Assembly: GCF_030272615.1 (NCBI RefSeq)
Contig: NC_081410.1
Coordinates: 143,563,349-143,627,348 of the forward strand
Length of the DNA stretch: 64,000 bases
Reading direction: 5' to 3'
Source of the DNA: Cryptomeria japonica
Taxonomy: Eukaryota; Streptophyta; Pinopsida; Cupressales; Cupressaceae
The notes under the pieces are model-generated. The model was given only the letters and a program-made list of their open reading frames with translations. It was not told where the DNA came from and searched no databases. A program made the position numbers and the translations under genes. Of the stretch, positions 33,353 to 45,461 are shown piece by piece; the stretch's first letter is position 1; every line of letters begins with the position of its first letter.

Positions 33353-34565
33353 GTAAGTATGAATAAAGTCCAGAACTCCGAGGTTCTGAGATTTCAGGTT
33401 GGAAACTGTGAATGAAGTTTGGAACTCCAAGATTTCGAGCTTGATGGATTGCAAATGGATCTAGAACTCCGTGGTTCTGGGGTTTCGGGATTGATGTATA
33501 AGGCTCACTTCAAGACTCCGGGGATCCAGGGTCTCGGGTTGGGTGCACTAGATACCAAAAGACTTTAATAGAATGGGCTAAAAAGAACAGACCTCGGAAC
33601 TCCGGGGTTCCGGGGTCTATGATAAATCAAAAGGTCAATCTGGAATGAGCTGGGATTCTAGGATTTGTGGTTTATTGTTGCTTTCACTTCCTCAAAAAGG
33701 GGTAATTCTGAATTCTGGGGTTCTGAGGTTCCGGGTTCTTTGTGGGTTAAGTACAAGACCAACCTCGAAACTCTGGGGTTCTGGGGTTCCGAGGTTGGGA
33801 ACAACAACTAACCTAGAAGTCTGGGGGTTTGGGGTAGAACTAGGGCACGCAACGAGCAAAGAAAAACAAAACAAAAATAAGAAAATGTGCGACAAGAAGA
33901 AGATCTAAACTAAAAACGACAAGGAGGGCAAAAAAAATCACCAACTTGGTGAGAAAAATCGCCCAAGAACGCAAAAGGAGCTCAAAAGGATGGAGGCACG
34001 AAGTCTGGATGTCAAGGGTAAGGAGTTCTGGAAAGTTGAATGCACAAATGAGCTTTGAAAAGTTCATTCTTCCTCTTTGTACCCCCTCGAACCTCATCCA
34101 TACAAACACCTTAAACAGGACCTCGGGACTCCAGGGCTTTGGAGTTCTAGGGTCAACGCAAACCAAAGAACAAAAACCTCACCTCGGAACTCCGGCATTC
34201 TGGGGTCATGAAAAACAGGAAAGAAAATGATCAACCTTAGGAGTCTGGGGTTGTGGAGTTTCGAGGGTGATGGAAAAACATACCTCGGGACTCTGGGATT
34301 CTAGAGTTCCAAGGTGGACAAACAAAACACACCCCAGGACTCTGGGGTTCAGGGGTGGACAAAAAACAAACAAGACAAGGCACCACTGTAGGACTTCGGG
34401 GTTCCAGGGTTGTGCACCAACAAGCAAAAAGAGAGACCAACCTCGGGAGTCCGGGGTTTCGGAGTTCCGGGGTTGGCAAAGCAAAAACAAAAGAAAGAGA
34501 CCTCAGGACTCCGAGGTTCTGAGGTACACAAAACAAAACTAAAAGAAACAAAGCAACAAAAAGCA
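33353..34565. repeat. GC-rich minisatellite, ~50-60 bp units with GGAACTCCGGGGTTCC core
   Basis: About 16 diverged units occur with cores such as GAACTCCGGGGTTCCGGGG (33597), GAAACTCTGGGGTTCTGGGG (33769), GGAACTCCGGCATTCTGGGG (34186) and GGAGTCCGGGGTTTCGGAG (34446), separated by 25-45 bp of A-rich spacer (ACAAACAAAACAC-type). The core is a dyad (GGAAC...GTTCC). Many C/T and G/A differences suggest methylation decay. Overlapping open frames on both strands (e.g. 34237-34566 minus, Pro-rich) are by-products of the repeat. A short left part lies at 25536-25641. Confidence 0.75.
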
Positions 34566-34611
34566 AAAAAGGGGACCCATATTTTCACCACAAGGAAACT
34601 AATGGGGGTGA

Positions 34612-35570
34612 GGTATGCAGGGCATAAAAATATGAATACTTACACTTTAGATCAGTTGTATGGCTCGCTCTTTGACTTTGATATTGTTGAGCTAGATGAT
34701 ATACAAAAATTGAAGAAAGAAGAATCATTCAAAGTTACTGAGAAGATTGAAGATGAACTGGAAGCAAGCAATGTTATGGATGAGAAATAAGAAAACTTTG
34801 TGAAACAACCAAAGAAGGATTTGGAAAACACGAAGGTATGTTACCCTTTAAATGTTTCAATTGTGGAAGGATTGGTCATTATGCTTCTAGATGTGGCTTA
34901 TAGATAAGATTATAATAAAAGATATGATGATGACAACAAGGAAAAGAGTAGTTATAAAAGGAATGATAGAAATAAGAGAATAGATGATAAATAAATGCCT
35001 AAGAAGAATTTTTGTTCAATGGAAACTTATTCATATGAATATGAAGTTGGTGATGACTCAAATGACGATTCATTATTTTTAGCTATAGAGAAGAATAATA
35101 AAAAAGGATCTAGCCATCTGAAATGTGAAATAGTAAAAAACCAATAAGTGTGAAGACTGCACTGCATGCAAAAGTAGAGCATAATGTATGGATAATTGAC
35201 TCTGGATGCTCAAATCATATGACTGGTGATATATGCAAGTTCGTTGACCTGGAGAAGCATGATGGTGAATCAACTAAGTTTGGAGGTGAGGAAGTTGCAC
35301 TTATTTGTGGAAAATGAAGTATTTCTATTGGTGGTAAGCATAAAAATGGTGATGTTTATTATGTTAAAGGTCTAAAACACAATCTTTTGAGTATAAGTAA
35401 GATGTGTAGAAAAGGTTATAAGGTCATGCTTCATGGAACCAAATGTGAGATCAAAAAGGGAAGTTCCAAAAAATTGGTTGCAAAAGGCATGGGAAGTTAT
35501 GAGAATGTCTACTGTGTGAAGTATAATAGTAGAGGTAATTATTTGTTGGCACAAGTTTGTGAATAATGGA
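34612..35570 (+). pseudogene. Copia gag-protease remnant
   Basis: The fragment opens in late gag (TLDQLYGSLFDFDIVELDD), then a CCHC knuckle in another frame (CFNCGRIGHYASRC near 34855-34900), then the copia protease core WIIDSGCSNHMTGD (near 35190) and VYYVKGLKHNLLSISKMCRKGY (near 35355), the usual run into the integrase region. Many stops and frameshifts are present. Its 5' side is cut at the minisatellite border, and no RT follows in place. Confidence 0.7.
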
Positions 35571-36300
35571 ATTAGATTGAGGTTGTACCTGAGACTCAGG
35601 TTGCCCCTGTTGATATAGAAGAGAAGGATGCTCTAGAAGATAAAATTTGGACAAAGATTGTGGAAGAGGAGCTGAATTAGACAAAGGAAAGTTGGTTATT
35701 GGACCCAATACTTAGTTCGATAGACAAGAGTGTGGTAGAAGACAAGTGGGAATTCATGAACAAGCTAAATGAAGATGGTAAAGGAAAATAAAAGGTCAAG
35801 GATGCAGTAAAGATCTATAATCAAAGTGGTTTCCCTTAGGTACAAAATAAGAAGGCTTTCAGGAGGTCTCCTGCTCCTCCTGCTCAAATTAGGTATTTCC
35901 CATTTTTCAATGGTAATTGGCTTTCATAAAATAAATTTGGACATAGAGAAAGTGAGTGCAGAAGTAAAAATAGATCTCAATTATTTATTAGACAATTTTA
36001 TGCTTTCAATAAGGTTGTTCATAAGGCTAACGAATGTAGAAGTAGAATGATGTGGAATATGAATGGTAGGAATATTTTATCTTTTGATGGATATTGTTAT
36101 ACTTGTAATGGATTTGGCCATAAGATTATTGAGTGCAGAAGTAATATCAAAAGGAATGAAAGTGTCAGAAGAAATAGAAATGGTCCAAACAAGGTCCAAC
36201 ATGCTATAATTGCAATAAATTTGGACATATTGCCAAGTTCTTGAAAGTGAAGGATGTGAAGACTTTCATTTGGTAAAAAAAATTGATGTCAATGAAGAAA
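35571..36300 (+). pseudogene. Copia-type remnant with tandem CCHC zinc-knuckle array
   Basis: About 35900-36245 encodes four successive knuckle-like units in shifting frames: NKFGHRESEC, NKVVHKANEC, CYTCNGFGHKIIEC and CYNCNKFGHIAKF. Cys positions are lost in several. Units are 75-100 bp apart and joined by Arg/Asn-rich linkers. A knuckle array belongs to late gag, so finding it downstream of a protease fragment means two different copia pieces are juxtaposed. Dead. Confidence 0.55.
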
Positions 36301-37340
36301 AGGAGAAGATGTATAAGATTTGGGTAAGGAAGTCAGATGAGAAAAGTTGAATTGATTTTGTGGATGAGACCACAGCCTTTGACGTTGTTGATTCCTCTTC
36401 CAGTAACTAGACAAAAGACATTGCCTAAGGGGAATAATTAATTGTAGATCTTATGAACCCCCCCCCCCCCCCCCAACCATTGTTGTAAGCATGACAAAGT
36501 TTATGGAGACTTTTTTCAGAGCACTTTGAATGTTCATGGTGATCTATAGTGTTTTTGTGAATTTTGGTCGAATAATATAGCAACTTTGGCTTAAAGCTTA
36601 TATAGTTTGTGAAAGATGTATTTTAGATAAAAAGGATATAGATAGTTTGTGCCCTCAATATAGGTTCTAGATCTAAGGAAAGATTCAACCTCATCATAGG
36701 TGAGGATCTAAAAGCCTATGAAAGATTGAAGAAGCAATCAAAATTGTAGAAGATGTGGTCAGGATATGGGCATTTCCAAAAATAGTTGTGTTGGAGCAAG
36801 TCAAAAAGTAAATTTTGATTGCGCAAATGAGTCAAAAGAAGAAGAGTAATGAGGATATTGGTTGATACTGTGGTTCAAAACTTATTCAGATATGGAATCC
36901 AACAAGGGTAATAAGAAAGTTACTAAAGACTAAGTTGCAAAAGAGACTCTAGGAATATTCGAGGAGAAATAATAGATAGGAGAAGAAAGAGATGCAGATG
37001 ACAAAAGAACTACAAATAGTGGTACATCTATCCAGTTTTTTTTTAGAGATCTTCTCTTGCTGCTTAGATTGATGCAGTGGTTTCTCTGAGTGAGAGCAGT
37101 AAAGGTTGAGATTTTTTAATTGCAGGATAGTGGTTATAAAAGAATGATATACCTATGAAGGGGAGTATTGTAGCTATTTGTGTTATTCTTGAAAGGGAAA
37201 GTGAATAAAATGTTATGGTCTATAGTGGTGTATAGAGTTTTCAAGTTTGCATTCGTTGTCCTTGATTTCAAAGGGAGAGATAAGTCATTGTTTTTATTAG
37301 TGTTCCCTTTGTCCTCTATGTCAAAGGGGAGAGATTTCAA
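36301..37340 (+). other. Copia-like 3' debris with poly-C run and PPT-like sites
   Basis: No domain is identifiable. There is a run of 17 C at 36458-36474. Purine-rich phrases resembling copia polypurine tracts occur near 37260 (TTTCAAAGGGAGAGAT) and 37320 (TCAAAGGGGAGAGAT). Probably the decayed 3' end of a copia element. Confidence 0.35.
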
Positions 37341-39281
37341 TAGTGGTAAATAATTTTTAATGACAAAATAGTAGACATTCAAACTAGTAGAGCTAAAATC
37401 TCTGCATTATCCCAAGACATGACTAGTCCTAACAACCATAGGGATTGATTAGAAAAAATGATCAAGGAAGTAACAACCACTATACCTCTAAACAAAAGGT
37501 AATCATTAGCATGCCATCCTTCCTTCTCTTGTGAGACCATTCAAACATGCCAACCTTCATTATCCAACAAAATCATTCCTACTTCAGTTCAACCAACATT
37601 AGAGTCATGTCAACCTTAGTTTTCTTACGAGACTAGACCATCCTATCCATCACATCAACCCAACATTCAAACCCCTTTCAACCAAAATAAAACCCCATTC
37701 AACCAAACCCAAAATCAAAACCCAACCATGTCAAAGCCTCAAAACAATTCATATGATTATCCAAAGAAGAATACAATACTAAAGATTCTTACAGGAACTT
37801 CCCAAGTCATGTTTTCCAAGAAAGATCAAAATCATATACCAGTGTCTAGCAAGGGCTTGTCCTTTCATGAAGAAGTTGACCCTCAAGTAGCCTCCATATC
37901 TTCCACCATTTCATCATCCGCTAAAGTCACACAAGAGCGGTCTACACCATCTCTATTCAATAACACAAACTCCCAAGGGCCCTCCATAGTACAAATCCAA
38001 GCTAATCCAATTTGTGATGCTAGTCCCTTCCATGCTTCAGAAATTCAAGATCCAATGCCACCATATGTTCCATTTCCAAGAAAACCTACTTCAGTGAGTC
38101 TTATTCAAAATCCTTTCCCATCAACCAAAGTGTTGAAACCTTCCAAGAATCTTCCCTAAAATAAATCAAGAACAAACCCTTCCATCCTACCCAATTTTTG
38201 ATCAAGATCCCACCTATCAGGAATCTTATGATGATCCCCTCATTCTTTTCTATTCCATTCATAATGATACCCTTTTATCTCAAGAGAAAAGTATCCTTTC
38301 AAGTCCCATCCAGCATCCACCCCCTAAGAAAGATCATGATATCCCTTCCAACTCCTCCAATGATACAATTCAAAATCAAGAGTGAAGCACAAACTTTGAT
38401 GATTCTATTCCAAGTCAAGATCAAAGTATCCCTTCTAAATCCAAGCATACATAGTTGCTATCCTCCAAACCCATTATGCATCCTTTTATTCTAAAATCTA
38501 ATTCTTCCCCCCTTCCATCCATATTAGGACCCTATGTCCCTTCATCATTTATTCATATTATCCCTAGCTCACAATTCAATTATCTTATCATTAATCAAGA
38601 TCAACAAAGGCACACATATTTGAGTACCTTCCAACCATCTACCTACACCAATCCATCCAAAATACCTCCAAATCATTCTTATTCAACCATGAATCCCATT
38701 CCCTTTAGAATAAATTTGGATGTCAAGAATGAAATCTATAAGTCCAAAAATCTACATACATCCAAAAATCAACATGTCCAATCTAAAAGACGTGTCAAAC
38801 TAAAGAAAAATTTGATCCAAAAGCATAAAGTGATATCCAAAAGGCCACAAAGGCCCATCGAGCAAAAAGAAAAATAAAAAAACTATGTGGGTTCCTAAGT
38901 CAATCATAGAAGCAATGTGTTCCAAAGAATCAGAAAGAAACGAAAAACTAAAATCAATATGGATTCCCATAAAAGCATGGAATCCCAACGAAAAATCAAA
39001 ATTAGCATCCAAGATTTTTATTCCAAAATATTCCTTCAATCATCCATCTATGCATCTCCCACTTTCCAAATCTATTCTTCCATCATTTCCTTCATCCATT
39101 TTGGGTCCTTATGTCCCAAAAATTGATTTTCCTCCATCACTTCACCACCTCTCAAGTTGTGTACCAACATTCATCTTGAAGACATTTCAATCTTTCCTTG
39201 CACAAATATTCAAACATTCTATCTATTATCCAACATCTCTTTTCCATCCTTCCATTCCTATCGTTCAATCAATTGCATAAA
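37341..39281 (+). pseudogene. Decayed Pro/Ser/Asn-rich ORF of unknown function
   Basis: Three consecutive frames (about 37480-38157, 38200-38450, 38455-39280) form a protein-like series rich in Pro, Ser, Asn, Ile and Gln with little hydrophobic core. The phrase SILGPYVP occurs twice (about 38518 and 39098), each followed by a Pro/Ser-rich segment, showing an internal duplication. Between them lies a basic block (QSKRRVKLKKNLIQKHKV) and VWVPKSIIEAM. No gag, knuckle or enzyme motif was recognised. It may be the disordered part of a gypsy-type gag or an unknown element ORF. Frameshifts make it non-functional. Confidence 0.4.
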
Positions 39282-40345
39282 TACTTCATCTTTAAAATAG
39301 GTATTTGTGTCATTTTGTCACATGATCGCTCGTCTACGCTCAATCTTATGTTCAGTCAATTTCCTAGATATCTATTCATGAAATACTTCATAATCTGAGG
39401 TTGTTCCTCTTTAAGATTATCTTTTGGTTGGGATGTGTACTCGATTTGGAAAGAGAATCACTTATTGTATCTTGATATCAACATCTTCTGATTACCATAT
39501 CTCACATACTTAATCAATTACCCTAAGTCATTGTGTTTTCTTAGGTGAAGACGTGGCTAGTGAAAAATCTAAAATCCTACTTCAGTGCCACTGTAATTCT
39601 CTAACCAATGTGAGGTTCATTCCTTATGAGCCAATGCACAAAATAATAAATCACAAGAACAAAAGCAATATCAAAAGATCAAAAGATCAAAACAAAAGCA
39701 TGAGCAAGAAAAGAAATATCAAGAAAAGCAATTTAATGCAGTGTCAAAATGCTTGGCTATGGGAACATGTAAGTAACTCTATCGGGGCTATGGAATCCTA
39801 GCTAGCAATGGAGAAATATTTGTGAGATTACAATGATAACCTCATCGAAGTTATAAATGCTTACTTGCAGCGAGGCTCTATTCGGGATACTTTTGGAGTC
39901 AGGATAACTCACGTAGCTAGTCACGTTGGAATCTAAAGATTACAATGATCATGTCAGTTGGAATAAACCCAATTACACATACATGGGTAATCAAAGACTA
40001 AGTACCTTGATCCAATTTGGGATTCTTCTTCCCTTTTGAGTATGTTTCCTAGTCGCTAGATATGTTCAGTTGAATTTTCCAGAGGTTCTAATTGTGGGTT
40101 TGGTCTCTATCTTTGCAATGTTCAAGAGCACTTATTCGGGTGGTGCTATATGTTCTAATGATTTAACATATCACCATTTTATAAATGGAGACCTCTACTC
40201 TTGGGGCAAGTTTCATCCACTCTATCTTTCCTATCACATCTTCCATTACCCTTCTTCCAATGTCCATTACCCTATCCACATCCATCTTGTTTTTCTATCT
40301 TTGATCTTGAAATAAGCTAGGGATATTCATAAGAATTAGGCATCC
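39282..40345. other. No gene seen
   Basis: Sequence downstream of the Pro/Ser-rich ORF. Short frames at 39553-39801 and 40070-40315 lack motifs. It may be the 3' untranslated part of the same element. Confidence 0.35.
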
Positions 40346-40530
40346 TCTCTACTTCACCTTATCAATATCCTCTAGTCCATATCCCTTATCCTATCTATTC
40401 CTTGCTTCTATCATCCATCACTACCTATGATCTTGCTTCACCTTATCCATACCCTTTAGTCCATGTCCCTTATCATATCCATTCCTTTCATAATACATCA
40501 TTTTCTATGATCTTGCTTCTCCTATCCATA
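40346..40530 (+). repeat. Two-and-a-bit copy tandem repeat, ~80-90 bp period
   Basis: CTTCACCTTATC...CTAGTCCATATCCCTTATC...CTATGATCTTG at 40352-40436 is repeated at 40437-40516 and begins a third time (CTTCTCCTATCCATATCC). Copies differ by substitutions and a small deletion. Confidence 0.55.
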
Positions 40531-40554
40531 TCCTATCTTCGTACATATCCCCTT

Positions 40555-40870
40555 TTTCAAAAAATAAAAAAAATATTTCAACAAAATCAACAAAAAAAAA
40601 ACCTAAAAATCAGATAAAGTCTTGAAAAAATCCTAACAATTAGATACAATCCTAAAAAACCCCTAAAAAATAGAAAATGTCATGAATAAATACCAAAAGA
40701 ATCAAATACAATTCTAAAGAAATCAATTAAAAAAAATCAAAAAAATACCGAAAGCAATAAAAAACATTTGAATATGATCTTGAAAAAACCCAAAAACATC
40801 AAAAAAGCTCCTGAAAAATAACTAAAAATCCAAAAACAATCTGAAAAAATTACAATTAAAGGTGTTGCAA
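40555..40870 (+). repeat. A-rich diverged short-period repeat
   Basis: Phrases such as CCTAAAAATCAGATAAAGTC, CCTAACAATTAGATACAATC, CCCTAAAAAATAGAAAATGTC and ACCAAAAGAATCAAATACAATTC recur about every 30-40 bp, indicating a diverged tandem array of low complexity. Confidence 0.5.
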
Positions 40871-41696
40871 GAATCAAACACCCTAAAAAATATCAAGAAA
40901 ACATTTCACACAAAGTTCACAAAGGATAAAACTATCTTATTGAAATCTGCAATCAAGCTGATCAAATTGTCTTATCAATCGTATCAAGTGATCATTATCT
41001 TGTCTTAAACAGAAGAAGGATACACTCAAAACCAGACATGTCAGTCTTAAATGGGGTCCACATTTTCTGAGATCAAAGATTATCAACCATCACATCAAAC
41101 AATTAAAGCAAAGGTATAGATTAGTGTGGTTGCTGAATTTGGTCCTAACTAGTCTTTATCTTTTATCATTTGGTGATAGGTCATGTTTCTATTCTACTCA
41201 AGGATGTCCACAAGTGACTAGAGAGTTGGGATGGGCATGATCCTTTTCTTTGTTTTTTATTTGTGGTGTGGACCAATGAAGTTTTGGGGCAATGGTGCCA
41301 TGAGTGTATGTGATTGGTACGTTCATTTGGCAAGTATCCCATGAAGGATAACTATTCTTGTGACTACTGCACATACCTCGACCCCTAGCATTATACCTAG
41401 AATAGAGGGTTCATTCCTTGTCTGCAACGTGTTTGTTTATGCAATAAGATATCTTTACATCTTGGTTCCTTATACCATGGTGTGCTAATCTCCATTGTTA
41501 CATAATAAGGCTCAATGATAAATATATATTGCACTATGAATAAAGGCACACAAGTTCGTGTATCTATCATCATCAATCATTTTTCATTTTCATTTCATTT
41601 TTCTTAGTTTTGTTGATTCTTTCTCTTAATCAATCTCTCATCTAGCATGTCCTCATGTCTATTCTCTCTAATCTTTCATGTCTTCTTTCATCTAAA

Positions 41697-41700
<4 letters not shown>
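40871..41700. other. No gene seen
   Basis: Non-coding by eye. Mixed AT-rich sequence between repeats. Confidence 0.35.

Positions 41701-41741
<41 letters not shown>
41701..41741 (+). repeat. (AG)n microsatellite
   Basis: About 20 uninterrupted AG dinucleotides. Confidence 0.95.
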
Positions 41742-41743
<2 letters not shown>

Positions 41744-41814
41744 ATTCATGTCTTTAATGTACAAACAATCTCTCGAGGGAGCATTATACCCTAAGCTGAT
41801 AGTTCTGATACTTA

Positions 41815-43311
41815 ATGTAAGTACAGATCCAATAGCCAACAAAATGAGAGCGGGGGGGGGTGAATCATACAAACTTAATCTTCCATAAAAACATCAGATT
41901 CAACCTCGGTAACATATACTTCAGTAATATAACCAAAACTGCTAAACATGCAAACTCAAAAGCATATAAACATCATATCACTCATAATACCAGATTTAAT
42001 GTGGAAACCCAAATAGGGAAAAACCACTGTGGGATTTCAGACCCACTAAGAAATATACTCTTCTAGAGTATGCTCGGTTAAAAGCAAATCCTGTTAAAGA
42101 TTACAAACACATTACTAGATGTGACCTGGTTAAGGGATTTCCCTCAAATCTGTTAGGATCTTCACCTTGTTAGAAGTGACCTTGTTAAAGGATTTCAAAC
42201 ACTCAATCAGAATGTCACCTTGCTAGAGGGTTTTACAAATAAGACTGTTAAGTCCACTCGGTTAAGAGATTTTCTGTCACTTTCACAAAATAACAGTAAT
42301 AAAAATCTATCTGCAACTTCATATCTAAAATGCTAAAGCAGATTCTTATTTGCTCAATACAATCTAGACATAGAACTAATCTTGTCCATCTACTGGGCTT
42401 CTATACTCTGTTATTCAAAACAGGTCTTCAAGCTTCTGTGCTCGGTAATCACTATGTAGCATCCATGTGCATACATTTGCCCGCATACATTGTTTATCAA
42501 CAGCTCCCTATTTATAAACAATTAGCTAACCGCTTAATCTCCTTGATCACATTTCCCATGATCAATCATAGCCATCAGATCTTCAAACTTGTCCAGGTTC
42601 AATGTATCCTTCGATCTAATAAATGTTTTACCCCACCTAGGAACTTGCATACATTTCTTGGAACTTGTGCTAGGGTAATGCGGTTCAATCTGCGCTGTAG
42701 ATCTTCATGCTAATTTTCCTTTGCCATAGATTCATTAACAAACTTCATGCACAACATACCAATCATTTAATCAGTTCCAGCTCATCGGCTTCCTTCATTA
42801 AATAATGCATGTAACCATTTAATGTATTATGTTACAGCTCGGTTACAACTCGGTAACAACTCAGTGAATACTAAACTTTACTCGGTAGACATTCTGCCTT
42901 CATTAACTGATAGCGATAACCTTAGGGTTTATCAACTAGGTTCCTTAGGGTTTACCGACTAGGTTCTTTGCTCAGTAACATAGTATAGTATTAACCTTGC
43001 AAATTACAACATATGTATGATGTTAAAAACAATCTAAACATCATGATTTCATCATTGTCTAACTCGGTAATAGTTGCCCATTGAATACCTTATTTATCCC
43101 CTTATTCATCATATTCTTTCTATGTCTTTTACTGACATCTTTATACTCATCAAATCATACTTCTCAAGATATGGCAACATCATACTGAATTAGAAAATCA
43201 ATTTCTTGACATCAATGACAAAATAATAATATTAAGACAGTAAATTATCCTTAATCAGTTATATCCATAATCATCAACAACCTTCTCAATATCCTTATTG
43301 AAATGCCAACA
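41815..43311 (-). repeat. Copia-type LTR, minus orientation
   Basis: On the minus strand it starts TGTTGGCATTTC at 43311, contains several CCTCTAACAAGG/CCTTTAACAAGG-like motifs and the GTGGTTTTTCCCTATTTGGGTTTCCAC phrase split over 42000-42030, and ends near GATTCACCCCCCCC and CTTACA. Length (about 1.5 kb) and layout match the LTRs of the complete copia element at 54.4-61.8 kb, though it is a different subfamily. A PBS-like TATCAGAAC lies on its lower side (41800-41814) and a PPT-like CAATGGGAGAT on its upper side. Confidence 0.6.
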
Positions 43312-43379
43312 ATCTCCCATTGTCTGTTATAATGCCAAATGCCAACATAAGCGTTGTCAGGGCATACTGAAGCGGGAAA
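43312..43379 (-). other. Copia internal 3' end with polypurine tract
   Basis: On the minus strand ACAGACAATGGGAGAT abuts the LTR start TGTTGG, the normal PPT/3' LTR junction. The upstream internal part is cut at 43380 by the start of another LTR. Confidence 0.5.
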
Positions 43380-44400
43380 TGTAGACACCTAAAAAATGTG
43401 TCATTAATATCATACTAATTATTCAACTTATTAATTAAATAATTATTTAATTAAACTAATAGTATTCTTCTAAATTAATTTTAATCATCATCATCATCCA
43501 TCTTACTAATTTTTCAATTTCCATCTCCTCATTAATTAATCTTTCAACCCTTTCTCAATTATTAATTAAATATCATTCATTTAATTAATTACGATTTAAA
43601 GTCATTAATTAAATAATCTTTATTATTTAATTAAATTTTATTTCTAATGATTAAATAATTTTGTTTAAATTATTTAATTCATTCATTCATTCTCCAAATC
43701 CCCAAATTCGAATTTCAATTAATTTCATCTAGTTTCATCTTTCAAAATTCACATTTCACCAAATTTCAATTTCATCACATTTCAAGTTAATGTGCATTTC
43801 AATTTCATCATTCGAAAATCAAAATTTCAATTGAAAATTCATACATCACATGTTGAAAATCATGACTAATTGGTCAAATCAATTAACTCAGTTAACTCTC
43901 CAATCTCCACTTTTAACTCTCAATCACCTTTTTATAACAAGTTAATCAATTCAGTCTTCTCCCTAGTCAATTCAGTTAACTAGCTAATATATCTAGTTAT
44001 CAATCTAATCAATTGAGTTATCTCTCCAATCTATCCACTTAACAGATCAATCAAAGGAGTTAACAAAACAATCAAATCAGTTTAACTGTCAATTAGCACT
44101 TGAGTTCCATTTCTCACTCAATTTGTCCCAAAAATCTATAAAAGAAACATCATTTCTCCATTTCAATAAATCACGATCTTTCAAATAATTGTGTCTAATA
44201 TATGTAGAAATCCCAGTGCAATATCTGAGAGCCACCTACAACACAATATTGGAGAAGAACTATGAAAGAAATGATTCAAAATAGGGAGTTTTTTAATTAT
44301 TCATTTTGCATCTATTTTATTGATTTATGTTTAGGATTTACTTAATTAGTTAGGGAATTAGTGATTTCCCTTTTACTCTAATAAGCTTTGATTTACCTAA
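43380..44400 (+). repeat. LTR-like sequence of TGTAGACACC family
   Basis: It begins TGTAGACACCTAA like the LTR at 16174 and likewise opens with several hundred bp of AATTAATTAAAT-rich sequence; TATA-like TATAAAAG lies at about 44137. The right end could not be placed; no partner LTR or PBS was found, so it may be a solo LTR or a truncated element. Confidence 0.4.
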
Positions 44401-45456
44401 TGATTTTAAGTATGAAAACAAAAACCATACCAAAATTACATGCAAAAAGAGGTTTGCACAAATTGGATGCATACAAATAGCCTCAAATCATGGTCTTTGT
44501 TAGCTGAACTGCAAACTATGAGGTGAATTGACTACTGGCATGCAAATCGTAGATTTAAAAGTAGATTCTATTTTTAAGTACTCCTAAGATCTCAAACATA
44601 CATAAAGATAGAGATTACAAGTTTAAATAAAAAATCATCACATGCAAGTCTAAGCCTTGCAACATATAAGAAATCTTTATGGCCTCACATGCATATAAAT
44701 GACTTTACATGCCAGATAGAAAATCTAAACCCTTTACATAGTGTATTCAATCAAAAAATTCATTATATGGATCTAATGATCCAAAACCCCCTAAATGTGC
44801 TTTTAATCTCCTTAGCTCTCTACTGCACATTATTTTGCAAAGATCACACATAGAAAGGCAAAACAGATAAATCTTGGTGTTGTGTAAACAAAATACATCT
44901 TTTCATATAAACTACATGCAGTTTTACTATACCAATATTTCAAGCCATAGCATCACTTTGAAACCATGTGAGAATTGAGATCCTTTTGAAGAATGACAGT
45001 GCTTGGTCAAGCCACAAAATATGAACAAGCTTATCTCCTAGCAAGATCTTCTACTAGAAATTTTATCTTCTATTAAAATTATCTTCAAATAGGAGTAATC
45101 CACGCAAAGTATGAATACTCTAGAAGAAGTAATATCCTAAGAATGTGCTACACTAATGATCAAGGGTTTTCTCTTGTTCATACTATTACTATTATTCTTT
45201 TCCTTGATACATGTATCCTTTTGGTCTTTAACATTTTAGTTCCCAACACAATCATGATGTGTTGATAACTTTAACGTGCCCATATAGATTAATTTATCCT
45301 ACTCTCTAGTGAATGCCTTGGCAAAGTCATCGAAATAAAGAATTGTGAATCTTTATTTTATGAAAAACATAGTAACATAATGTATATAAATAAATATTGA
45401 ATAATCAAATTTAAATTTTTTAAATTACACTGTAAAGCCTAAGAATAAGTTGTCTC
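44401..45456. other. AT-rich DNA, no gene seen
   Basis: No open frame or motif. Left flank of element B. Confidence 0.45.
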
Positions 45457-45461
45457 AAAAC

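Noticed and set aside
34237-34566. Pro-rich open frames on both strands of the minisatellite
   Set aside because: Open frames occur in several phases because the repeat lacks stops; unit length is not a fixed multiple of three.
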